DNA from: an uncultured Porphyromonadaceae bacterium
GTDB taxonomy: Bacteria; Bacteroidota; Bacteroidia; Bacteroidales; Muribaculaceae
Reading direction: 5' to 3'
Length of the DNA stretch: 8,580 nucleotides
Assembly: GCA_905212215.1 (NCBI GenBank)
Contig: CAJMDR010000064.1
Location: 1-8,580 of the forward strand
Shown here: positions 1 to 5,175 of the stretch, piece after piece
Layout of the letters: each line of letters starts with the position of its first letter
Position numbering within the stretch: position 1 is the stretch's first letter
Notes under the pieces: model-generated
Databases searched by the model: none
What the model was told of the DNA's origin: nothing
Seen by the model: the letters and a program-made list of their open reading frames with translations, nothing else
Translations under genes and position numbers: made by a program

Positions 1-248
1 ACAATCAATATCCGATATTCAAATGTTATATCGGGGTTGGTTATCTCCCTTTGTTTCAGCCATAGGTGGTGGCTGCCGTAGCCATAGACGAAGTATCGGT
101 CAAGGTCGTACTTGTCGGCAAAGTCGGCTACAATCTGCCGCAGGGTTTCCTCGCTGTCGGCATAGAGAATATGGTTTACAAACTCTATGATGGTTTCGGC
201 TATCTTATCATCAAAGATGATTGTCGGGTGTTCAAATGTTACATTCAT
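1..248 (-). CDS. Hypothetical protein of conjugative-element operon, C-terminus beyond window
   Basis: An open minus-strand frame starts with ATG at 248 and stays open for 82 codons to the left edge, so the C-terminal part is missing. The protein begins MNVTFEHPTIIFDDKIAETI and is acidic and soluble. An aromatic-rich stretch (RYFVYGYGSHHLWL) lies at about residues 51-64. I see no signal peptide, membrane segment or catalytic motif, and I do not recognise the family. The gene lies 51 bases downstream of the PcfJ-like gene on the same strand, so it is probably the last visible gene of that operon. The gap holds a hairpin but no T-run, so read-through is likely. The start was chosen because it is the first ATG of the frame after the PcfJ stop and the codons look natural from there. 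Function is unknown. Confidence 0.6.
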   Translation of the reverse strand, partial: MNVTFEHPTIIFDDKIAETIIEFVNHILYADSEETLRQIVADFADKYDLDRYFVYGYGSHHLWLKQREITNPDITFEYRILI

Positions 249-263
249 AATCGGAGGATTTAT

Positions 264-289
264 GACCTGCGCCATTGCTGACGCAGGTC
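264..289. repeat. 8-bp perfect stem-loop between two minus-strand genes
   Basis: GACCTGCG (264-271) pairs exactly with CGCAGGTC (282-289) around a 10-base loop. The hairpin lies between the stop of the PcfJ-like gene and the start of the next gene. No T-tract follows on the minus strand, so it is not a typical terminator. It ends about 15 bases before the downstream ATG. It could affect mRNA stability or translation of that gene; this role is inferred. Confidence 0.55.
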
Positions 290-299
290 GGGTTAGACA

Positions 300-1631
300 T
301 CATGCCGATATTACATCAGCGTTTTCGGATTTTTGATTTGCTCTCCTTGCAATCTTGTGGATATTTCTTTGCACAAGCGACACTATGCGGTTGTGATACT
401 TGGTGTCTTGATTATAAGCACCATGCGACTGCGAGATTATAAGGCGTTTGAGGTCTATCTCAATAGTTTCTAACCGTTTGTCACCGATATGAGCCGACAT
501 CACAAGGGAATTGTTTTCTGCGTAATAGCCGTTGGTATATACGCAGTGGTGCATTATCTCGCCTTCGTTGTAGAAATCCTCGGCGGTCTGCAACACGGAA
601 ACCTCAATAAGTCCGTCAGAAAACACGAGGTCAAGGTATCGTGACATCCGTTGCGGATAGGTCTTTTTCGCTTCATCGTCTTTTCTCTGTCGGATTTGAC
701 GCTCTATCTCCGCATTTCGCTCTCGCTCAATCCTCACTTTTTCTTCACGCCGTTTCAGCAACTCCACAAGGCGGTTGTGTTCCGACCTAAGATTTTTGGG
801 GCATAGATAGAGGGGGTTGTGAATGTCCATGCCGAGCCGTTCAAGAGTGTTGATATGGTCATACCATGTCGTAACATCTTTGACTTTGTAATTGTGCCGC
901 AGGCATATTCTTATGAGTTGCCAGCTGTCACGGCGGTATTGTGAGCGGTAGAGGTAGTATGACAATAACCCATACTGCCTTGTCTTTACAAGGGTTTCCA
1001 CCTTGTTGTCGGACATCAGACCTTTCAGCAGGTCGTAGGGGTCTGTGTAGTGGAAGCCATTAAACCCGTTGCGTCTGATAATCGGCAGGACACGGCATTT
1101 GGGATATGTGGCGTATATGGGGATATTGTCGTAATTGGCGGTTCTGCTCCTAATCTCCATGTCGCTGTCAAAATTCCACGCATCGCAGTATCGTGGCATA
1201 AAGCATTTTTTCCGTGCGATGTTCACCTCGTTGCCCTCGGCGTCAAACCAACGCTGCAACGCCTCGTTAACGATGTATTCAGCTTTTTCACCCTTACGGC
1301 TGCACCATTTAACGTATATCACTCTAATTACTTGAAAATTATCCCTTGTGGTAACAACCGCAAAGTGTGCCGTCTGCGTTGATTTGCGTTTGAGCGAGTG
1401 GCTGACGGTGAGTTTTGCCCCACATTTCGGGCAACGGCATTTATTGCCACGCTTACCCTCCGCTGACCATTCGTGGGCACATTCGGAACATACCATAGAG
1501 CCGTTTTTGCCACGATAGGCGATGTGTTCAAAGCATTGCGAGTATGCCCATTGCTTTTGTGTCGCGGTTATGGGGCGCAGTGTGGCAGATAGTTTTACCA
1601 CTTTCTTATGTAATGCTGTCTTGGGTTTCAT
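300..1631 (-). CDS. PcfJ-like protein with N-terminal zinc ribbon (conjugative-element protein)
   Basis: This is a 443-residue protein. Four cysteines near the N-terminus, C48-x2-C51-x15-C67-x2-C70, form a likely zinc ribbon, with an extra C65. A charged Arg/Glu-rich stretch at about residues 284-325 probably forms a coiled coil. The C-terminal part carries the PcfJ-type signature: GEIMHHCVY around residues 357-364, TIEID at 389-393 and QSHGAYN at 401-407. PcfJ is named after a gene of the enterococcal conjugative plasmid pCF10, and homologues are frequent in Bacteroidetes conjugative elements. Its biochemical role is not established as far as I know. A start 12 bases after the PcfK-like stop supports co-transcription and matches the usual PcfK-PcfJ pairing. 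The ATG at 1631 gives a natural basic N-terminus (MKPKTALHKK). Family assignment is confident; a function in DNA transfer is inferred from context. Confidence 0.88.
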   Translation of the reverse strand: MKPKTALHKKVVKLSATLRPITATQKQWAYSQCFEHIAYRGKNGSMVCSECAHEWSAEGKRGNKCRCPKCGAKLTVSHSLKRKSTQTAHFAVVTTRDNFQVIRVIYVKWCSRKGEKAEYIVNEALQRWFDAEGNEVNIARKKCFMPRYCDAWNFDSDMEIRSRTANYDNIPIYATYPKCRVLPIIRRNGFNGFHYTDPYDLLKGLMSDNKVETLVKTRQYGLLSYYLYRSQYRRDSWQLIRICLRHNYKVKDVTTWYDHINTLERLGMDIHNPLYLCPKNLRSEHNRLVELLKRREEKVRIERERNAEIERQIRQRKDDEAKKTYPQRMSRYLDLVFSDGLIEVSVLQTAEDFYNEGEIMHHCVYTNGYYAENNSLVMSAHIGDKRLETIEIDLKRLIISQSHGAYNQDTKYHNRIVSLVQRNIHKIARRANQKSENADVISA

Positions 1632-1643
1632 AGTCGTAAAGTG

Positions 1644-2084
1644 TTAGAGGTCAAAAAGACTGGGTTGTGCGATTTGGGGATTGTTCTCAGTTGCTTTCTT
1701 CTCGGTGGTCTTGGGTCTGCGCATTTTAGCCATTTCCTCGTCACGGAGTTTGTTGATGGCTTCCTGCCGTGCCTGTTCCTTTTCTTCTTCGGTGAGTTCC
1801 ACAACGTGATTAACTACCACGTGGCAGTTGGTCGCTGTATTGCTTACCTCGATTTCCGGCTCATCCCAAAAGTGCATAGCCCAGCCGAAGATTTCATCGT
1901 CGGTAAAACCGCAACATCCGCTTTTCTTGACCTCTCCAATGATATAGGCGCAACACTGTTCCATCGTCTTGGAGGGATTTGCCAGCCTTACCGCTACAAG
2001 AGGGTCGTTCTCAGCCCTTGCCATAAGATATTGGGCGATTGTGTCTTGGAACGCTTGTGTTCCTTTCACTGTGTTCATTGCCAT
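1644..2084 (-). CDS. PcfK-like protein with C-terminal clamp-binding-like motif
   Basis: The protein is about 146 residues from the ATG at 2084. An ATG two codons later (2078) is equally possible. The longer in-frame ATG at 2192 is unlikely because it would run through the end of the upstream gene. The family pattern is clear: an N-terminal helix KGTQAFQDTIAQYL, then NPSKTMEQCCAYI, then the hallmark GFTDDEIFGWAMHFWDE. A charged Glu/Lys-rich helix follows, then a disordered tail ending QPSLFDL. PcfK-like genes travel with PcfJ-like genes in conjugative elements, and here they are 12 bases apart on one strand. Molecular function is unknown. The last residues resemble the QLxLF peptide by which many proteins bind the DNA polymerase sliding clamp, which hints at a replication link (inference). 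The frame is intact. Confidence 0.87.
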   Translation of the reverse strand: MAMNTVKGTQAFQDTIAQYLMARAENDPLVAVRLANPSKTMEQCCAYIIGEVKKSGCCGFTDDEIFGWAMHFWDEPEIEVSNTATNCHVVVNHVVELTEEEKEQARQEAINKLRDEEMAKMRRPKTTEKKATENNPQIAQPSLFDL

Positions 2085-2098
2085 AGTCGCAAATGTTT

Positions 2099-2314
2099 TT
2101 AGAGTGTCGTTATCCAATAGATTATCCCTATTGCGGTGAGTATGGATATTAGCCAGCCTACACCTCGGAATATCGGTTTGAGTATCGCCCAAAGGAGCAA
2201 CCCGACAATCGCCGTTATCGCCAACCCCACCACCTTAGCCGCCTTTTTTAATGCGGTATGAGCTGGTGATGATGTGAAGCTCGGATTTTTGATATGTCTG
2301 TCGTTCAGTGTCAT
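2099..2314 (-). CDS. Small two-helix membrane protein
   Basis: A 71-residue protein starts at ATG 2314. A short polar N-terminus (MTLNDRHIKNPSF) leads into a basic patch around residues 23-27. Two strongly hydrophobic segments follow, about residues 27-45 (VVGLAITAIVGLLLWAIL) and 51-71 (GVGWLISILTAIGIIYWITT). These predict an inner-membrane hairpin protein. The frame extends upstream to 2434, but the upstream residues lie inside an inverted-repeat region and look non-coding. The first codons after ATG 2314 are duplicated exactly at 2570-2590 behind another start codon, which supports this start. The gene ends 14 bases before the PcfK-like start and probably opens the operon. I recognise no family. 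Small membrane proteins are common in conjugation operons, but a specific role is not shown. Confidence 0.6.
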   Translation of the reverse strand: MTLNDRHIKNPSFTSSPAHTALKKAAKVVGLAITAIVGLLLWAILKPIFRGVGWLISILTAIGIIYWITTL

Positions 2315-2590
2315 AAAGCGATATTTTTTTAATGCGTATAATCGCTGTTTGAAGTTTGTTCGCTCGTTGACCACAAGGCACGACGGGAGAAAAAGGGGTG
2401 TTCGGCACTTGCCCGAAAAAATACTACCGACCAACGGGAGCTGTGGAGATTTTTTCAGGCGAATGCAAAGGAATACCCCGTCCCGGCGTGTTCATCAACT
2501 CCGAGCGAACAGACTTTGAACTATGATTATAATCCGCACGAAACATAGAGCTGGCATCGCCCCGGTGGGTGACACTGAACGACAGACATA
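2293..2590. repeat. Large inverted repeat with 21-bp perfect arms and palindromic interior
   Basis: Positions 2293-2313 are the exact reverse complement of 2570-2590 (21 of 21). Further inward, 2348-2366 matches the complement of 2502-2520 at 16 of 19 positions, including a shared TTCGCTCG block. Near the centre, GCCCGAAAAAAT (2411-2422) pairs with ATTTTTTCAGGC (2449-2460) at 11 of 12. Arms of about 150 bp are therefore related but diverged and partly shifted by small gaps. Each outer arm includes the first codons of an outward-facing ORF that begins MTLNDRH. It may be a head-to-head duplication of one leader region, or an invertible segment. Confidence 0.75.
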
Positions 2591-2673
2591 CAGAAAATGC
2601 TATCCGTAAGAAAATAAGCAATGTCCATAACCATTTCCGAAAACTAATGTATGTCATACTTTCTCACCGATGA
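2569..2673 (+). CDS. Small ORF sharing the MTLNDRH start with the divergent membrane protein
   Basis: A GTG at 2569 opens a 34-residue frame that starts (M)TLNDRHTENAIRKKISNVHN and ends at TGA 2671-2673. Its first seven residues are identical to those of the divergent membrane-protein gene, because the DNA is an exact inverted copy over 21 bases. After that the two proteins have nothing in common. The tail is basic with many Lys, Arg and His. It may be a real small protein, a translated leader, or the stub of a gene whose remainder was lost. The stop is two bases before the next ATG (2676), so coupling to the following ORF is possible. No family is recognised. Confidence 0.25.
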   Translation: MTLNDRHTENAIRKKISNVHNHFRKLMYVILSHR

Positions 2674-2675
2674 TA

Positions 2676-2872
2676 ATGTCTGTACTTTTATTAGAAACTG
2701 CTATGACAGCCCCGGATAAGGCAATGTATGTGTCGGGGACGACCCCGGAATTTATGGAGGGATCGTAAGCGACACGTTCTTTGCCGCCGTGGGCCGTATC
2801 AAACGGAGAGTGGCGCGGCGGCTCAAATTCCATATTAAGGAGCAGGCGTTAAGAACAAGGGCTGTCGATTAG
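2676..2872 (+). pseudogene. Probable frameshifted small gene
   Basis: An ATG at 2676 gives MSVLLLETAMTAPDKAMYVS and continues to a stop at 2766-2768 (30 residues). Just before that stop another frame becomes open and reads IVSDTFFAAVGRIKRRVARR, then LKFHIKEQALRTRAVD, ending at TAG 2870-2872. That second part has no ATG of its own. Joining the two near position 2760 would give a single protein of about 65 residues with a basic, amphipathic C-terminus. I infer a broken gene, or less likely a programmed frameshift; a chance pair of short frames is also possible. No family is recognised. The reading ends only four bases before a dense cluster of stem-loops. Confidence 0.3.
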
Positions 2873-2876
2873 AAGT

Positions 2877-3037
2877 CTTGTGTGTGCGACAAGCCTGTCG
2901 CAATCTCACAAGGCGTATGAGGCAGCCGGTGTTCCGCCGGCTCCCATAGTCGGCGTGCGGTCGGAGGGTGTCAGTGAAGCCTGCTTCGCCGTCACCATCT
3001 GACGGCATAGCCGACGACAACACCGTGAGCCGTCACG
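2877..3037. other. Structured non-coding region: cluster of nested perfect stems
   Basis: Four dyad units follow each other in about 160 bases. Unit A is two-tiered: CTTGTG (2877-2882) with CACAAG (2907-2912), enclosing GCGACA (2886-2891) with TGTCGC (2896-2901) around an AGCC loop. Unit B is AGCCGG (2924-2929) with CCGGCT (2937-2942). Unit C is nested: GTCGGC (2949-2954) with GCCGAC (3010-3015), then GTCAG (2970-2974) with CTGAC (2999-3003), then GAAG (2976-2979) with CTTC (2984-2987). Unit D is CGTGA (3024-3028) with TCACG (3033-3037). No T-run follows, so this is not a simple terminator. It could be a structured RNA or a transfer or replication origin. No convincing coding frame covers it. 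Confidence 0.5.
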
Positions 3038-3121
3038 CCTCTCGCAGTTTCCGCAGTGCTTCCCTATTGAGATGAGAGTTTTGTGCTCTAATCTGATTTA
3101 CGTTTGTATTCCATAAATCCT

Positions 3122-3131
3122 GTAAATTTGC
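3122..3131 (+). other. GTAnnTTTGC site 1 (CTnDOT-type core-like or promoter -7 motif)
   Basis: The ten bases GTAAATTTGC fit GTAnnTTTGC, the short core shared by CTnDOT-type attachment sites. They also contain TAAATTTG, a perfect Bacteroidetes -7 element. TTTG at 3103-3106 lies 16 bases upstream, a little close for a -33 element. A second site of the same form is at 3224-3233. The sequence alone cannot separate the attachment-site reading from the promoter reading. Confidence 0.3.
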
Positions 3132-3175
3132 AGTAAATTCGGAATGGAAAACGGACAATCATTCTTAAATGCTCA

Positions 3176-3192
3176 TTTACGCAGTGCGTGAA
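3176..3192. promoter_or_regulatory. Candidate operator dyad upstream of the AlbA_2 regulator
   Basis: ACGCA-G-TGCGT (3179-3189) is a perfect dyad with one central base. It extends with one mismatch to TTTACGCA/TGCGTGAA (3176-3192). It lies 32 bases upstream of the -7 promoter motif of the following regulator gene, a usual place for an operator. Autoregulation by that gene product is a guess. Confidence 0.3.
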
Positions 3193-3224
3193 CTATAAGG
3201 TGACTGAATCTCAATATATTTTTG

Positions 3225-3232
3225 TAACTTTG
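3225..3232 (+). promoter_or_regulatory. Bacteroidetes-type -7 promoter element for the AlbA_2 regulator
   Basis: TAACTTTG fits TAnnTTTG, the -7 element used by the Bacteroidetes primary sigma factor. It lies 22 bases before the ATG at 3255, so the mRNA leader would be short (about 15 bases). No good TTTG -33 element is present at the right distance; TGACTGAATC occupies that place. The stretch upstream is AT-rich. The same bases also form a GTAnnTTTGC site (3224-3233). Confidence 0.5.
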
Positions 3233-3254
3233 CATATACAATCCCACTGAATTT

Positions 3255-5099
3255 ATGACGATTGATTTAGACTACATAGAGCATTTGGCTGAAAACCATG
3301 AAGGTGTTGATGTCGAATTTAAGGAAACCACCGGACAGCTTAACCGTGGTATGGAGACATTATGCGGTATGTTCAACGGCTCCGGAGGTGTCGTTGTGTT
3401 CGGGGTATCGAACAAAGGCAAAATCATCGGACAGGAAATCGGCGACAAGACCACCCGTGAAATCGGGGAGGCAATCAATAAATTCGATCCGGCGGTTGAC
3501 ATTCAACCGATATATGTGCCGGTTGACAATTCCGACAAGTATGCCATAGTATTCCGGACAGATGGATTGGAGAGTGATAAGCCTTATATGTGGGATGGCA
3601 AACCATATCGCAGACATGACAGCGTTACAAGTGTCATGCCCCGCGAGAAATTCATCCGGCTTCATGAGCTTCAGCACGGATTGAAATACAAATGGGAGAA
3701 TGAAGTGAATCAGAATCTGACCATTGATGATCTTGATGAACAGCTCATACACAATGTAATCCAGGGCGCTGTAAGGCGAGGCCGACTATCAAACGATGCC
3801 CTTAATGATACTGTGCCCATCGCTTTGTCACGACTAAATCTGACTAAAGACGGAGCTGTATGCAATTCAGCGGCTGTATTGTTCGGGAAAGTTTTTTCCG
3901 ATTATCCACAATGCAGGTTACGCCTTGCGCGGTTCAAAGGGGCCAGCAAGCAATATTTCATCGACAACCAACAACATGAAGGTAATATCTTTGAGTTGGT
4001 GGATGCGGCTATGGCTTTCTTCTTCAAGCATCTCAACCTTTCGGGTACGACGCATAATCGACTTTACAGAGAGGATAATCTTGAGATTCCGTATGATGCT
4101 TTGCGTGAAGCAGTTGTCAATGCATACTGTCATATGCGATGGGGATATGAGATCGCTACTGTGGGTATTGCGATTTACGATGACTGTATAGTAATTGAGA
4201 ATGCTGGTCGCTTCCCAGTCAGAATCTCGCCAAACACTCTGATGCGTAAGGAGGAAGAAGATCGTAAAAATACCTCAATGCCTCCGAATCCGGTAATTGC
4301 CAATGTCATGTATCTTGCCGGCCTCATCGAACATTGGGGGCGTGGATTGTCAATGATGGCAAGACAATGTGAAGGTGCTGGATTGCCTGCTCCGGAATTC
4401 TATTGTGACGGTACTATCGTCAAAATTACTTTTATGCGTCCCAAGAACACAGTGGACGTAAGTAGTAGCGCAAATAGTAGTGCAAGTAATAGTGCAAGTG
4501 ATAGTACAAGTAATAGTACAAGTAATAGTACAAGTGATGGTACAAGTAGAGGTTCAGCTGCTGCAAGCTTGACCAAAGAGGGTAGGACAATCAAAATGTC
4601 TATATTGAAACTAATTGGGATAATAGGAGAAGATTGGTTATCCCTACATGATATACTTGGAATCATGAGGCTTACGTCAAGGTTTTCATTTACAAAAACT
4701 TATCTAAAACCTGCGATATCGGCAGGTTTAGTTGCACTTGAAAATCCGGATAGCACGAATGCTCCAAACCAGAGATACGGATTGACTTTGAAAGGCAAAG
4801 CATTGTATTATGAACGTCTCTATAACGAAAATGATGTTCAAAATGACCTGCAAAGAATAAAAGTTGACCCGCAAACCGATTTAGAGGGTCAAAATGACCT
4901 TCAAATAGTGGAAGATGGCCCTCAAAAACATGCTGTCATCCGAGCAATCAAAGAAAACAATGGAATCAGTCGCGCTGAGTTGGCTCGAATTGCCGGATGC
5001 TCAGAGAGTACAATCAAACGACGGATGAAAGAGTGGAATATTGCATGGCTTGGTCATCCTAAAACCGGCCATTGGGTATTTGTCAAGGATATTCAATAA
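3255..5099 (+). CDS. AlbA_2/Schlafen-like ATP-binding transcriptional regulator with C-terminal HTH
   Basis: This 614-residue protein has an N-terminal AlbA_2 domain (about residues 15-135), marked by VEFKET (20-25) and NGSGGVVVFGV (41-51). A GHKL/HATPase-type domain follows (about 275-396): the N-box REAVVNAYCHMRW (284-296, with E285 and N289), ENAGRF (315-320) and GLIEHWGRG (356-364). A Ser/Thr/Asn linker (403-431) is built from seven 12-bp repeats. A winged-helix-like part spans about 440-522, and a clear helix-turn-helix 571-593 (ISRAELARIAGCSESTIKRR). A spacer between them repeats QNDLQ. This architecture is frequent in Bacteroidetes, usually annotated as ATP-binding protein or transcriptional regulator; ligand and target are unknown. 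In the ATPase motif, the common HRDY after the N-box is HMRW, which may alter nucleotide handling. Start ATG 3255 is well placed after the -7 motif. It is probably cytoplasmic and DNA-bound. Confidence 0.85.
   Translation: MTIDLDYIEHLAENHEGVDVEFKETTGQLNRGMETLCGMFNGSGGVVVFGVSNKGKIIGQEIGDKTTREIGEAINKFDPAVDIQPIYVPVDNSDKYAIVFRTDGLESDKPYMWDGKPYRRHDSVTSVMPREKFIRLHELQHGLKYKWENEVNQNLTIDDLDEQLIHNVIQGAVRRGRLSNDALNDTVPIALSRLNLTKDGAVCNSAAVLFGKVFSDYPQCRLRLARFKGASKQYFIDNQQHEGNIFELVDAAMAFFFKHLNLSGTTHNRLYREDNLEIPYDALREAVVNAYCHMRWGYEIATVGIAIYDDCIVIENAGRFPVRISPNTLMRKEEEDRKNTSMPPNPVIANVMYLAGLIEHWGRGLSMMARQCEGAGLPAPEFYCDGTIVKITFMRPKNTVDVSSSANSSASNSASDSTSNSTSNSTSDGTSRGSAAASLTKEGRTIKMSILKLIGIIGEDWLSLHDILGIMRLTSRFSFTKTYLKPAISAGLVALENPDSTNAPNQRYGLTLKGKALYYERLYNENDVQNDLQRIKVDPQTDLEGQNDLQIVEDGPQKHAVIRAIKENNGISRAELARIAGCSESTIKRRMKEWNIAWLGHPKTGHWVFVKDIQ
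4461..4544 (+). repeat. Seven tandem 12-bp repeats encoding a Ser-rich linker
   Basis: Seven units of the form AGT-rAT-AGT-rCA follow one another. The first two are diverged, and units five and six are identical (AGTAATAGTACA). They encode Ser/Asn/Asp/Thr/Ala tetrapeptides between the ATPase domain and the winged helix. The unit is a multiple of three, so gain or loss of copies would change linker length without breaking the frame. This is a typical substrate for replication slippage. Confidence 0.85.
4838..4905 (+). repeat. Direct repeat of a 17-bp unit in the regulator's C-terminal spacer
   Basis: TCAAAATGACCTGCAAA at 4838-4854 recurs at 4889-4905 with one change (G to T). The copies are 51 bases (17 codons) apart and in frame, encoding QNDLQ twice. 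Related DPQ and GPQ motifs follow each copy, so the spacer looks like a degraded tandem repeat of about 17 residues. Confidence 0.6.
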
Positions 5100-5175
5100 C
5101 CGATAGAGATGGATGTTTCCCGTGAAAATATTACCAGTTGGAGGATTCCTGGCATTGTGATCATTAAATAGAGAT

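Noticed and set aside
1050..1382. Plus-strand ORF of 110 residues opposite the PcfJ-like gene
   Set aside because: Antisense shadow of a well-supported gene; no recognisable domain.
2084..2192. Longer PcfK-like start at ATG 2192
   Set aside because: The added 36 residues overlap the end of the membrane-protein gene in another frame and do not resemble the family N-terminus; ATG 2084 or 2078 fits better.
2314..2434. N-terminal extension of the small membrane protein to ATG 2434
   Set aside because: The extension lies in the imperfect palindrome, and the duplicated start codons point to ATG 2314.
2835..3023. 62-residue minus-strand ORF over the stem-loop cluster
   Set aside because: The codons only reflect GC-rich palindromes; no family resemblance and no start context.
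2877..3037. Remnant of a group II intron (5' GTGCG-like start with stems)
   Set aside because: No reverse transcriptase and no recognisable domain V; the resemblance is limited to a few bases.
3360..3752. Minus-strand ORF of 130 residues opposite the AlbA_2 regulator
   Set aside because: Antisense shadow of a domain-rich gene on the plus strand.
4461..4544. CRISPR-like array
   Set aside because: The 12-bp units are contiguous, without spacers, and in frame inside a coding region.
5109..5171. 20-codon ORF (MDVSRENITSW) between the regulator and the 137-residue gene
   Set aside because: Too short and without homology or structure; a chance frame is the simplest explanation, although its stop is only four bases from the next start.
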